A stretch of DNA of 64,000 nucleotides from Rothia sp. (in: high G+C Gram-positive bacteria) (GCF_030540545.1 NZ_JAUNVZ010000007.1:90873-154872), one strand, 5' to 3'; positions 8,853 to 17,943 are shown, numbered from the stretch's first letter. The notes: generated by a model not told the origin, from the sequence alone. Translations and numbers: made by a program.

Positions 8853-9476
8853 ATCTGCTGCCCCTATCGGCCGCTACCCTATATATCGATACATTAGCCC
8901 GGATAGACCCGCGTACCCGCTCTGAAGATATACTCTACGAGCCGGCGTGCGGAAGCTATCCGGGCTGAGGTATATCCGGCTACCTCTCGTCGGCTCTTCG
9001 GTTCGGCGGATCTGTGATTCTGCGATTCTGTGGCACCCTCACCCGGAATTGCCCCGAGTTATCCTGTGCCACTGTGGATCCCGATCAGGGGCATACAGAG
9101 CCGCAATATTGTAGGTCGATTCACTTTTTCCCCTGCACACAGCACCCAGTGTATTGTTACTCGCCTCACTATGTAGGTGTAATCGCCTCTTGTAACAATC
9201 TGACTTATTCGGCCTTTTCGCCCGAAAATCACCTCACGGCATGACCGTAGAAAAATTTCGCGGTACATTCGAAATAAGCCCGGGGTATCAGGTCATATTA
9301 ACTACATGGCCCTCTTCTTACACGGTACCCCGGGTGTTCCCCACATCATTACTCAATGGAGAGTCTGATGTGGGCTACAATATCCTTCAGGGGGCACTCT
9401 CCCCGGCTCTTTCCGCTTGATATCAGGACTGCCCAACCCATTGAGCATCAGCTCTCGTACCAAGGATCGCCACTTT
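8853..9476. other. Long spacer with three inverted repeats
   Basis: No coding region with a plausible start and composition is seen. Three inverted repeats are visible: AGCCCGGATAG/CTATCCGGGCT (8896-8966, probably the terminator of member 2), TTGTTAC/GTAACAA (9154-9198) and CCCGGGGTA/TACCCCGGG (9279-9334, the last 140 bases before member 3). The latter two lie where promoter or operator sites for member 3 would be expected. Confidence 0.5.
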
Positions 9477-10250
9477 ATGAATGCGCAGACAGCATCCACC
9501 CGCACCCGTTACACCCGTCGCACCGTACTCTATGCCGGAGGCAGCGCAGCCCTGGGTGCTCTTTTAGCTGCCTGCGCCCCCTCCGCGCCCTCTCCCGAAC
9601 CTAGCCCCACCGCACCGGCTTCCCTGGGCGGCATGGTGACCCCTACCGGTTTTGCTACACCCTCCCCCGGCGCAGTCTACACCCCGGCAAATATTAACCA
9701 CCCCGCCATTAATGTGCCTGTACCCAAGCTGGCAGCCAATGCCTCCGAGCAGAGCGCCGAGGGCTTCAAAGCAAACATTGAATACTTTGCGGCATCCCTG
9801 AACTACCTGCTCATTACCGGCTCCCTGAACTATGTGGCGGAGCTGAATCTGGGTGCCGACTATATGAATACCCTGACTCGCTTTGATGATGAGAGCGGAT
9901 TCGCCGTGCAGCTGCAGGAGTGGTACGTATCCCCCAGCGCCACCATTACCCTCAATGGCGAGCGCCCCACGGTGCACAGCGAAACCTCCTATTCCTGGGA
10001 TGCTCTGCAGCATGTGGATAAGGGCCCGCAGCTGGTGGGCGATAATGCGGTGATTGATATTCCCGAATCTGAGCGTCATCTGGAACAGAAGCTGCGTATT
10101 GAGGGTACCTATAAGGATAAGAAATGGTCCCTGCATGTGACTCCCCTGGAGGCTCCGGTCTCTTCTGCAGCCACCGCGAAGGCAACCGCCTCGGCGAGCG
10201 CATCCGCTAGTTCCTCTGCTAGTGCGCTTTCCTCTGCCAGCGCTTCTTAA
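9477..10250 (+). CDS. Twin-arginine lipoprotein, tandem family member 3
   Basis: A 257-aa lipoprotein. Start ATG at 9477 with AAGGAT about 9 nt upstream. Signal: RYTRRTVLYAGG, then LLAACAPS lipobox. A Pro/Ser linker follows, then the shared block NINHPAINVPVPKLAANASE, EGFKANIEYFAASLNYLLIT, a WYVSPSATITL strand and KKWSLHV near the end. The C-terminus is a low-complexity Ala/Ser tail of about 30 residues, probably flexible. Function unknown. Confidence 0.78.
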   Translation: MNAQTASTRTRYTRRTVLYAGGSAALGALLAACAPSAPSPEPSPTAPASLGGMVTPTGFATPSPGAVYTPANINHPAINVPVPKLAANASEQSAEGFKANIEYFAASLNYLLITGSLNYVAELNLGADYMNTLTRFDDESGFAVQLQEWYVSPSATITLNGERPTVHSETSYSWDALQHVDKGPQLVGDNAVIDIPESERHLEQKLRIEGTYKDKKWSLHVTPLEAPVSSAATAKATASASASASSSASALSSASAS

Positions 10251-10320
10251 GAGTCCATAGAGCCTGTCATAGCTGCGCGCGGAGCATGATTTTTAGCCTC
10301 GTGCCCGGTAGGATAGAACT

Positions 10321-11160
10321 ATGTCTTTCTCCGACTCTTTATCGAAGACTTCCCCCACGCGCCGTGCGGCTCTGGTTGGCGCCTCTGCCTTGGGTTTGAG
10401 CGCTCTGCTGGCTGCCTGTGGTTCCTCTTCCCCCGCTCCGGGTCCTTCCGGCGGTGCTCTCTCGGGCTCCGGCGGCAATGCAAAGAACCCGAATAACTAT
10501 AGTGATGACGGTCAGAATCACTCGGGTGAGACGCGATACACCCGATTTGATGATTCTGCGGGTATTTTTGAGCCCGGTACCCTGGAGCACCCGCCGCGCA
10601 ATGCGCCCAAGCCGGTGACCAGCGATGCTATGGCTGAGAATAGCGTGAGTGGTTTCTACACCACCATCGCCTATTTTGCGGCGTCTATGGATTATCTGTT
10701 GAAAATGGCGGATACCGCACCCGTTTCTCAGGTGTCCCTGGCGGCCGGTGATGGCAATGCCAATACTGAGCTTGCCGAGGTGATTAAGCGCGATATTAGC
10801 GCCGGTAAGTGGTATATCTCCCCCAGTATGGTCTTTGATCTGAGCACCAGCCAGCCCTCAATCATGGCTGATGGTAATCTGCTCTGGCGCTCCACGGTGA
10901 CTATTTCCTATGGTGAGAAGTCCGTGGTGGAGGGGGCTTTCCAGGAGGTTGCCGCCGAGCAGCGCGTGCTGACTCAGGGCTGCGAGTTCCGCGGCAAGTA
11001 CTTGAAGGATGACAAGAAGTGGGAGCTGAATCTTGCCTATACTCAGGCGAGTGCCGGTGCGTCTGCTTCTGCCGCTCCGAGCTCTTCTGCTGAGTCTTCT
11101 GCGGGTGCTGGAGGCGCTACGGTTGATCCTCAGGCCTCCTATAGTGCCACTGCTTCCTAG
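10321..11160 (+). CDS. Twin-arginine lipoprotein, tandem family member 4
   Basis: A 279-aa lipoprotein with SPTRRAALVGAS and LLAACGSS. AGGA lies 7 nt before the ATG. The Gly/Ser linker is followed by NNYSDDGQNHSGETRYTRFD, EHPPRNAPKPV, the helix GFYTTIAYFAASMDYLLKM, the KWYISPSMVFDL strand and KKWELNLAY. Its linker and core are most similar to member 5 (both carry the N-Y-S-G...FD and EHP..N.P.PV blocks), pointing to a recent duplication. It ends in an Ala/Ser-rich tail. Function unknown. Confidence 0.8.
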   Translation: MSFSDSLSKTSPTRRAALVGASALGLSALLAACGSSSPAPGPSGGALSGSGGNAKNPNNYSDDGQNHSGETRYTRFDDSAGIFEPGTLEHPPRNAPKPVTSDAMAENSVSGFYTTIAYFAASMDYLLKMADTAPVSQVSLAAGDGNANTELAEVIKRDISAGKWYISPSMVFDLSTSQPSIMADGNLLWRSTVTISYGEKSVVEGAFQEVAAEQRVLTQGCEFRGKYLKDDKKWELNLAYTQASAGASASAAPSSSAESSAGAGGATVDPQASYSATAS

Positions 11161-11307
11161 TGAATTAAGAGGCTGGAAAGTGCTCTTTGAATAAGGTATG
11201 TGACGGGTTCGTATCGACCTGAGCGTATTTTCCTGCTACACTTGAAAACTTTACACCGAAAATTTTTCGTGCACACTATCCCAACCACAGGATTGAAAGG
11301 TTTCTAC

Positions 11308-12066
11308 ATGACTGCATATAATCGTCGCGCTGCACTGAGCGTGCTGGGCCTGGGTTCCCTGGGTCTGTTGGCTGCCTGCGGCTCCTCTAACTCCGAGTCC
11401 ACCGCAGCCGCTTCCTCCGAAGCAAGCACCTCTGCAGCAAGCTCCAACAGCGCTAGCGCATCGGCAAGCACCAGCGCTTCTGCCTCGGCAAGCGCGAGTG
11501 CATCGGCGAGTGCAAACCAGTCCCCGCTGCCTAATGACGATAAGAACTACTCGGGTGTAGCTAAGCTGGAGAAGTTCGATAACCACGGCGAATACCAGGC
11601 TGCAAACGCTGAGCACCCGGCACAGAATGTTCCCACCCCGGTTCTGCCCGATTCCATGCACCAGAATAGCGTGGCTGGCTTCGCTTCCGCTCTAGCGTAC
11701 TTTAGCGCGGCGGTGGATTACCTGCTCAAGACCGGTGATATGGAGTACCTGCGCAAGGTCAGCACCAATACCGAGACCCTGAACGCTCTGCAGAAGTACG
11801 CGGATCGCACCAAGGAAGGTATTGACCAGAAGAAGACCTGGTACGCCAACCCCACCGCTACCCTCACCATTAAGTCCGCTCAGCCGGTGCTGGCATCCGG
11901 TGCGTACAACTGGAGCGTTGACTTTGTGATTGATTTGGGTGAGAAGCTCTTTGCTAACGGTAAGGAACAGGAGACTCCCAAGGATAAGCGCTATGTGAAT
12001 ATGACCGGCGAGGCTGTTGGTCGCTATGTGAACAATATTTGGGATCTTCAGATGGACGTGAACTAG
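11308..12066 (+). CDS. Twin-arginine lipoprotein, tandem family member 5
   Basis: A 252-aa lipoprotein. ATG at 11308 with GAAAGG 7 nt upstream. Signal YNRRAALSVLG and lipobox LLAACGSS. Directly after the lipidated Cys comes a linker of about 45 residues made almost only of Ala and Ser, encoded by alternating GCN/AGY/TCN codons. The core follows: KNYSGVAKLEKFDNHGEY, EHPAQNVPTPVLP, GFASALAYFSAAVDYLLKTG, WYANPTATLTI, and a closing IWDLQMDV. Last gene of the array, followed by a strong terminator. Function unknown. Confidence 0.8.
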   Translation: MTAYNRRAALSVLGLGSLGLLAACGSSNSESTAAASSEASTSAASSNSASASASTSASASASASASASANQSPLPNDDKNYSGVAKLEKFDNHGEYQAANAEHPAQNVPTPVLPDSMHQNSVAGFASALAYFSAAVDYLLKTGDMEYLRKVSTNTETLNALQKYADRTKEGIDQKKTWYANPTATLTIKSAQPVLASGAYNWSVDFVIDLGEKLFANGKEQETPKDKRYVNMTGEAVGRYVNNIWDLQMDVN

Positions 12067-12089
12067 TCCCCTATAGCTTGATATAGATA

Positions 12090-12135
12090 GAGAGTGAAGG
12101 CGGTGCCCGGGAATCCGAGTGCCGCCTTCACTCTC
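12090..12135 (+). terminator. Terminator at end of lipoprotein array (bidirectional)
   Basis: GAGAGTGAAGGCGG and CCGCCTTCACTCTC form a perfect 14-bp stem around an 18-nt loop. It lies between convergent genes and may serve both strands. Confidence 0.8.
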
Positions 12136-12192
12136 TTGCTATACCCGCTTTCAGCTCCCTTGTATCGCAATGCCCATAGCACCCCAGGAGCT

Positions 12193-13167
12193 TTACATCC
12201 AGCGGTAATCCGCTAGCTGTGCTTTACGTTCTTCATAATGCTCCAGAGCGTACTCGTGAGCTTTTTTATAGGCTTCTCGTTCCCGTTCATATTTTGGGTT
12301 CTCCAAGAATGCTGTGATGTATGCATCGAGCAGGGAGGATATCTTCTGTTCCCAGTTGAGTTCCTGCCGGCAGTCCAACTCAACCCGAGCTATTGAAGGA
12401 TCCGGCACTTCCTGAGCTCCCGGGTAGACATAGGCATACCCTTCGAGAATATCTCGTTTAAAGCTGATTCCAGCCCGATTATCTACACATGCCATGAGTT
12501 CTCGATCCAAGGCCTTAAAGTCTTTATCGGATCGTACTGAGCTTATATAACTTGTTCCCGCATATCCGGTACCGAGGGCATAGTAAAAGAGAGTTGAGGG
12601 ATCACCAAAGATATACCTGGATACCTGTACCATGCAGCTAGATTCGGTACCAAGAGACTGACCGGTACTTCCAATAACTGGATGATCCATATCCCCATAG
12701 AGTGCCCAGTGATAGGCACTTGCTTGCTCTTGGGTATACCCATAAGCATAAAGCTCAGAGAAGTGTAATCCATAGCGCTGCAGGTAGCCCACTTGAAATC
12801 GCGTATCCTGAGAATAATCGGGGGTGCGCATCTCGGGCACATCCAGAAGAGTGTAATGACTCCGTACGGGTAGATGCACAGGCGTTTTGCTCACATAGTC
12901 TGCTCCTGAGGATTTCATACACAGTGTGAGGGCTTGCTGGATTAGATCCGTCATTTCTTCTGGATATTGCATCATAGAATTCATAATCTGCTGAGCCTGC
13001 GGGTTAGGGTGGGCTGCCGGCTGAATATCTATTTCCGGGGTGTATGAACTGGGAGATTCTGAGGGAATGCTTTTCCCAGATTTTGAACATCCCGTCAGAG
13101 AGACACAGAGAAGAAGAGCGCAAACTATAGAAAGAGCATATTTAATCTTTAAGAATTTTCTGTGCAT
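12193..13167 (-). CDS. Lipoprotein of unknown function, AT-rich patch
   Basis: About 324 aa. A Lys-rich n-region, hydrophobic core and LTGCSK lipobox mark a Sec lipoprotein. I chose ATG at 13167 (GGGTGA 5 nt upstream) over an in-frame GTG nine bases earlier that has no ribosome binding site. Several Cys residues are conserved with the broken gene upstream: CMKSSG, the SSCMVQ segment, ELMACVDN and ELDCRQEL. The C-terminus is highly charged and probably helical. Codon use and base composition are visibly more AT-rich than the flanking genes, suggesting a different history. No function is recognised. Confidence 0.75.
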   Translation of the reverse strand: MHRKFLKIKYALSIVCALLLCVSLTGCSKSGKSIPSESPSSYTPEIDIQPAAHPNPQAQQIMNSMMQYPEEMTDLIQQALTLCMKSSGADYVSKTPVHLPVRSHYTLLDVPEMRTPDYSQDTRFQVGYLQRYGLHFSELYAYGYTQEQASAYHWALYGDMDHPVIGSTGQSLGTESSCMVQVSRYIFGDPSTLFYYALGTGYAGTSYISSVRSDKDFKALDRELMACVDNRAGISFKRDILEGYAYVYPGAQEVPDPSIARVELDCRQELNWEQKISSLLDAYITAFLENPKYEREREAYKKAHEYALEHYEERKAQLADYRWM

Positions 13168-14029
13168 TATTTTCACCCACAGATTTCAGCTCAGTAATTT
13201 TAGCAATCATGGATTGATTTTCTTCCAAAAACTTCGTGAGATAGGGAGCGCTTTCCTTGAGGATATACCCTTCATAATCTACTCGTTCACGACATTGAGC
13301 ATCTGCAAGGGCAATACTATGATCACTAAAGTATTCACGCCGCGCCTTTTCAGGATAATCAATCTCCTTATCCGTCATCTCTTTCATACACACACTCCGC
13401 TGCTTGAGCATGCTATAAAATCCTGAGGACAGAGCAAAAGAGTTCATATAGGCGGTCGTTGCCCTCAGGGGGATGGTCTCCATAAAGACAGCGTCAATCT
13501 CAGAACCGTAGATTTTGGTGAGCCCCTGAACTATACACCCATCGCTATTATGGGTAGGTCCATTGGGATACCCGGCAATTCTAGTCCCAGATTCCCTACT
13601 ATATAGAGCTTCGTGCTCTTCTGAGGTGAGATTCCCCTAACTCTCAGCCATACGCCGATAGTTTTCGCCAACGGGAAGATCATAGCCGTGAAGCCGAGCC
13701 TGCTCGACACTCAGCGGAGCCACAAGAATTTCAGAACGTATAGAGTAGAGGTTTTCTTGAACTGATTTATATCCAGGAAAACCTTTAGACGCCATACAAT
13801 CTTGAATTGCCTTTTCTTTTGCCCTCAACACTGAGGAAGAAGAGGTGAAGAGCTCCGTTATTTTCTGATAGGCCTGAGGATCGGGATGATCACTCGGCTC
13901 TATAGAGTCAAAGGGCTCATGAATAATGAAAGAACCAGAGGAGTCCTTAGACCCATCCGGAACAGAGCAAGCTGCCAGCCCGCAACTCAGAGCGAGCATG
14001 AACGCACACAGGCAACGAGGATACTTCAT
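13142..14029 (-). pseudogene. Related lipoprotein gene interrupted by an in-frame TAG
   Basis: Starts at ATG 14029 with AAGGAG 7 nt upstream, has a signal with LAACSV lipobox, and reads 130 residues to a TAG at 13637-13639. The same frame then stays open for another 164 codons down to 13142, so one nonsense codon and no frameshift separates the halves. The rejoined product (about 294 aa) aligns along its length with the downstream paralogue: CMASKGF with CMKSSG, DGCIVQGL with SSCMVQVS, ALADAQCRER with ARVELDCRQEL. It ends overlapping the start of that paralogue by 26 bases. Alternatives: a sequencing error, or readthrough. Confidence 0.7.
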
Positions 14030-14414
14030 CGTGTGTCTCCTTCCCCCAGGGATTCAAGTGATTAACGTTTCCACGTTTAGATCCACTCTACTCTTTCTGG
14101 CTAGAAATTTCAGGAAAATCATGTATTTAAGTGAAAATTTTTGAAGTACTTTACCGCAATAGGATAAATTTTTAGAGCTTTAGTGAATTTTCATGCATAG
14201 CCTTTATGGTTTTTGATACCATATAGATACAAGCGTGCCTACATCAGCCGTCCCTCGGACCACCTCCCAAGAGCATCAACGCTCCGCCCTTCAAAACGTC
14301 ATATATTACCCGTATTACGAAATATGACGCTGGACTTTGAGAGCGTGCCGCAGCGGAGTACAGTGTCAAGAGTACTAACCCACTAATACTTCACAACTGC
14401 TAAGGATAACCACC
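14030..14414 (+). promoter_or_regulatory. cysK upstream region with operator-like inverted repeats
   Basis: The inverted repeat CGTCATAT/ATATGACG (14297-14329; 8-bp arms, 17-nt spacer) ends 7 bases upstream of a candidate -35 TTGAGA (14337-14342), with 16 nt to -10 TACAGT (14359-14364). A second small palindrome, TATGGT/ACCATA, lies at 14205-14223. The position of the large repeat suits an activator site. AAGGA lies 8 nt before the cysK ATG. The left part of the spacer is AT-rich and shows no gene. Confidence 0.5.
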
Positions 14415-15347
14415 ATGGCAATCTACAACGACATTATTGAAACCATCGGTAACACTCCGATCGTTCGCCTCAACCGCCTGAGCAAGGACCTGCCCGGCAC
14501 CGTCGCCCTCAAGCTCGAGTTCTACAACCCCGCAGGCAGCGTGAAGGATCGCATCGGCGCAGCAATTATCGACGCCGCAGAAAAGGCAGGCGCACTCAAG
14601 CCCGGCGGCACCATCGTTGAAGGAACCAGTGGCAACACCGGTATCGCCCTGGCACTGGTTGGCGCAGCACGCGGCTACCGCGTAATCCTGACCATGCCCG
14701 AGACCATGTCCGCAGAGCGTCGCGTGCTGCTGCGCGCCTACGGTGCAGAAATCGTACTGACCCCCGGCACCGACGGCATGAGCGGCGCCGTTGCCAAGGC
14801 AGAAGAAATCGTTGCAGAAACCCCCGGTGCAATCCTCGCATCCCAGTTCACCAACGAAGCAAACCCCCGCAAGCACTACGAGACCACCGGTCGCGAAATC
14901 TGGGAAGACACCGAAGGTAAGGTAGATATCTTCGTGGCAGGTATCGGCACCGGCGGTACCATCTCCGGCTCCGGCAAGTACCTGAAGGAACAGAACCCCA
15001 ACATTAAGGTTGTTGCTGTAGAACCCAAGGAATCCCCGCTGCTCTCCGAGGGTCGCGTTGGTCCCCACAAGATCCAGGGTCTGGGCGCAAACTTCGTACC
15101 CGAAACCCTCGACCGCGGCATCTATGACGCCATCTCCCCCGTTGCCGGTGAGGACGCAATCCGCACCGCACGCGCACTGGCTGTAGAAGAAGGTATCCTC
15201 TCGGGTATCTCCGGCGGCGCAGCAACCTTTGCAGCTCTGGAAGAAGCAAAGAAGAGCGAGAACAAGGATAAGCTGATCGTTGCTATCGTTCCCGACTTCG
15301 GCGAGCGCTACGTCTCTACCGTTCTCTACGAAGATATCCGCGGCTAA
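14415..15347 (+). CDS. cysK: Cysteine synthase A (O-acetylserine sulfhydrylase)
   Basis: PLP enzyme that makes cysteine from O-acetylserine and sulfide. PAGSVKDRIG holds the PLP-binding lysine (near residue 44). EGTSGNTGIALA is the substrate-binding loop, GIGTGGTISGSG binds the PLP phosphate, and SGISGGA is near the C-terminus. The 310-aa length is standard. Followed by its own terminator and then cysE, so substrate and product enzymes are neighbours but probably separately transcribed. Confidence 0.97.
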   Translation: MAIYNDIIETIGNTPIVRLNRLSKDLPGTVALKLEFYNPAGSVKDRIGAAIIDAAEKAGALKPGGTIVEGTSGNTGIALALVGAARGYRVILTMPETMSAERRVLLRAYGAEIVLTPGTDGMSGAVAKAEEIVAETPGAILASQFTNEANPRKHYETTGREIWEDTEGKVDIFVAGIGTGGTISGSGKYLKEQNPNIKVVAVEPKESPLLSEGRVGPHKIQGLGANFVPETLDRGIYDAISPVAGEDAIRTARALAVEEGILSGISGGAATFAALEEAKKSENKDKLIVAIVPDFGERYVSTVLYEDIRG

Positions 15348-15370
15348 GGCGTAACCGGATCATAGCATTA

Positions 15371-15436
15371 CGCCCCGCGTTGTCCCCGCGCACTGCCCAC
15401 CTTCCTCAGGAGGCAGCGCGCGAAGACAGCGGGGCG
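15371..15436 (+). terminator. Terminator between cysK and cysE
   Basis: Long imperfect hairpin: outer arms CGCCCCGC/GCGGGGCG, inner arms GCGCACTGCC/GGCAGCGCGC, followed by TTT. Confidence 0.7.
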
Positions 15437-15571
15437 TTTGCTACGCCATACATCTAGGTATCCGGGCGCATACGCCGGCAGCATAGGCGCTAACCGAGCC
15501 AAGGCTGCACGCACCACGCCGTGCTACGATAATCGCCAAGCCCACAAAATACACTGAACCGAAAGAAGACC

Positions 15572-16153
15572 ATGGGATTTTTCTCGACCCTGCGCGAAGA
15601 CCTCAAAACGGTCCGCACCCACGACCCCGCAGCGCGAGGCACCGCCGAGATTATGATCAACTACTCCGGCATGCACGCCATCTGGTCCCATCGTCTCGCC
15701 CATAAGCTCTGGCAAAAAGACGAAACCAAGTCCCTGGCGCGCACCCTCTCCCAATTCACCCGCTTTTTGACCGGCGTGGAGATTCACCCCGGCGCAACCA
15801 TTGGCCGCCGCTTCTTCATTGACCACGGCATGGGTATTGTAATTGGTGAAACCGCCGAAATCGGTGACGATGTGATGCTCTACCACGGCGTGACCCTGGG
15901 CGGTCGCTCCCTGGAGAAGGTCAAGCGCCACCCCACCATTGAAGATGGCGTGACCATTGGTGCCGGCGCCAAGGTGCTCGGCCCGGTAGTTATCGGTAAG
16001 GATAGCGCCATTGGTGCCAATGCCGTGGTGGTTCATGACCACCCGGAGGACTCCATTATTACCGGTATTCCCGCCAAGGCGCGCCCCCGCACCCCCGATA
16101 AGCACAAGCCTCTGGTGGATGCGGTGGAATATCTGATTGAATACTCCATCTAA
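15572..16153 (+). CDS. cysE: Serine O-acetyltransferase
   Basis: Acetylates L-serine with acetyl-CoA to give O-acetylserine for CysK. The left-handed beta-helix hexapeptide repeats are visible ([58 protein letters not shown]). The 193-aa form lacks the long N-terminal helical domain of the E. coli enzyme, as is common in actinobacteria. The C-terminus (EYLIEYSI) is where CysK docking occurs in other species; it ends in Ile, as typical. Confidence 0.95.
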   Translation: MGFFSTLREDLKTVRTHDPAARGTAEIMINYSGMHAIWSHRLAHKLWQKDETKSLARTLSQFTRFLTGVEIHPGATIGRRFFIDHGMGIVIGETAEIGDDVMLYHGVTLGGRSLEKVKRHPTIEDGVTIGAGAKVLGPVVIGKDSAIGANAVVVHDHPEDSIITGIPAKARPRTPDKHKPLVDAVEYLIEYSI

Positions 16154-16171
16154 AATATTTTTAGACACGCT

Positions 16172-16201
16172 AAAGCCCCGATAGCAAGCTATCGGGGCTT
16201 T
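16172..16201 (+). terminator. Bidirectional terminator cysE / gnd
   Basis: A perfect 14-bp stem AAAGCCCCGATAGC/GCTATCGGGGCTTT between convergent genes. Confidence 0.85.
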
Positions 16202-16221
16202 ATCCTATCTACCGTTCAGCC

Positions 16222-17694
16222 TTAGTGAACGTGAATATCGGCTGCGTTAACCTCAGAAAGATCGCCGCTCCACATGGTGTGGAATGCGCCCTCGGCGTCA
16301 ATACGACCGTAGGTGTGAGCACCGAAGTAGTCACGCTGACCCTGAATCAGGGCAGCGGGCAGGCGGTCACGGCGCAGACCGTCGTAGTAAGACAGAGCCG
16401 ATGCGAAGACCGGAACCGGAACACCCTCAGCGGTAGCCTTCGCCACCACGCGGCGCCAGGAGGGAACCAGCTCTTCCATCAGGGAGGTGAACTGCGGAGC
16501 CAGCAGCATATTCACCGGGCTCTGGTCCTTGTACGCTGCCATAATGTCATCCAGCAGCTCGGCGCGGATAATGCAGCCCGCACGCCACAGGGAGGCAATG
16601 GTATCCAGCTTCAGATCCCAACCATACTCCTCGCCACCGCGAGCAATCAGGTCCAGACCCTGAGCATAAGCAACCAGCTTGGAGGCAAAGAGCGCACGGC
16701 GCACATCCTCAACGAACTCCGGGTCGCCAGCAGCAATACCGGTGGTTGCAATCAGACCTGCGGGCAGCTGCTCCTGAGCCTGCTGACGAGCAGCCGGGTT
16801 AGAGGAAGACAGAGCGCGAGCGAATACGGACTCAGCAATAGCGGTCACGGGCGAGCCCAGAGCCAGACCAGCCTGAGCGGTCCACAGGCCGGTACCCTTC
16901 TGACCAGCCTGGTCCAGAATTACGTCCACCAGGGGCTTGCCGGTCTTAGCGTCCACCTGAGCCAGCACCTTGGAGGTGATTTCAATCAGGTAAGAATCCA
17001 GCTCGGTTTCATTCCACTGAGCGAAAATCTGAGCCTGATCGGCCGGCTCAATACCTGCGATGGAGCGCAGAATATCGTAGGCTTCGCCAATAACCTGCAT
17101 ATCGGCGTACTCAATGCCGTTGTGGACCATCTTCACGAAGTGACCCGCACCGTCGGTGGAGATCCATGCGCAGCAGGGAGCACCATCCTGAGGAGCCTTT
17201 GCGGAGATCTTCTCCAGCAGCGGGCCAACGTGCTGATAGGATTCAGCGGAACCGCCGGGCATAATGGAGGGGCCCCACAGAGCGCCCTCTTCACCGCCGG
17301 AAACGCCCACGCCCACAAAGTGCAGGCCCTTTTCAGCCAGGGCGCGCTCGCGGCGAATGGTGTCGGGGAAGTGCGAATTACCGCCGTCAATAATAATGTC
17401 GCCCTCATCCAGCAGGGGTTCGAGCTGCTCGATCACGGCGTCAACGGGAGCACCCGCCTTGACCATGACCAGGATGCGGCGGGGGCTCTCCAGGGAGTCC
17501 ACGAGCTCCTGCAGGCTCTCGGTGCGGATGAAGTCACCCTCGGAGCCGTGCTCTGCCAGCAGAGCGTCAGTCTTTTCTACAGAACGGTTGTGCAATGCAA
17601 CGGTGTAGCCATTACGTGCCAGGTTGCGGGCGAGGTTTGCGCCCATCACGGCAAGGCCGGTTACACCAATCTGTGCCTTCTTAGTTTCAGTCAT
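16222..17694 (-). CDS. gnd: 6-phosphogluconate dehydrogenase, decarboxylating
   Basis: Oxidative pentose-phosphate enzyme giving ribulose 5-phosphate, CO2 and NADPH. N-terminal Rossmann motif GVTGLAVMGANLARN, signature FVGVGVSGGEEGALWGPSIM, and catalytic lysine in GAGHFVKMVHNGIEY. At 490 aa it is the long form. Start set at ATG 17694, as upstream in-frame sequence reads through the tRNA. No Shine-Dalgarno sequence is present; TACCCT ends 6 nt before the ATG, so translation may be leaderless. rpe, which uses its product, lies elsewhere in the window. Confidence 0.95.
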   Translation of the reverse strand: MTETKKAQIGVTGLAVMGANLARNLARNGYTVALHNRSVEKTDALLAEHGSEGDFIRTESLQELVDSLESPRRILVMVKAGAPVDAVIEQLEPLLDEGDIIIDGGNSHFPDTIRRERALAEKGLHFVGVGVSGGEEGALWGPSIMPGGSAESYQHVGPLLEKISAKAPQDGAPCCAWISTDGAGHFVKMVHNGIEYADMQVIGEAYDILRSIAGIEPADQAQIFAQWNETELDSYLIEITSKVLAQVDAKTGKPLVDVILDQAGQKGTGLWTAQAGLALGSPVTAIAESVFARALSSSNPAARQQAQEQLPAGLIATTGIAAGDPEFVEDVRRALFASKLVAYAQGLDLIARGGEEYGWDLKLDTIASLWRAGCIIRAELLDDIMAAYKDQSPVNMLLAPQFTSLMEELVPSWRRVVAKATAEGVPVPVFASALSYYDGLRRDRLPAALIQGQRDYFGAHTYGRIDAEGAFHTMWSGDLSEVNAADIHVH

Positions 17695-17837
17695 ATATAT
17701 AGGGTACGCTTTTCTACCCGCCAGCGTGGAATTTTGTGGTCGATGTATCGTCTGGCGAAAGGCACTCCCCCGCTCCGAGCGCAGATTGTGCAGGTTATGC
17801 GGATTCTTGCAGGAGAAGCACCGGAGCACAACAAAAA

Positions 17838-17865
17838 AACCCGCTAGGTGAAAACCTAGCGGGTT
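17838..17865 (-). terminator. Terminator of tRNA-Val(TAC)
   Basis: AACCCGCTAGGT/ACCTAGCGGGTT with a GAAA-type loop, followed in the minus direction by TTTTT. It begins 2 bases after the tRNA CCA end. Confidence 0.9.
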
Positions 17866-17867
17866 AG

Positions 17868-17943
17868 TGGTGGGTCCTACCGGGATCGAACCGATGACAT
17901 CCACGGTGTAAACGTGGCGCTCTACCAGCTGAGCTAAAGACCC
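17868..17943 (-). tRNA. tRNA-Val, anticodon TAC
   Basis: Full cloverleaf: acceptor GGGTCTT/AGGACCC, anticodon stem CCACG/CGTGG around loop TTTACAC, TTCGATC T-loop. The 3' CCA is encoded, unlike the other tRNAs here. Confidence 0.97.

Noticed and set aside
9014-9244. 76-codon open frame in the lipoprotein-array spacer
   Set aside because: No ribosome binding site and an unnatural composition rich in Cys and His; overlaps the inverted repeat at 9154-9198.
14030-14414. Riboswitch upstream of cysK
   Set aside because: The repeats sit upstream of the likely promoter, and no conserved aptamer pattern is visible in the short leader.
16225-17847. 540-codon open frame antisense to gnd
   Set aside because: gnd has all catalytic motifs; the antisense product has none.
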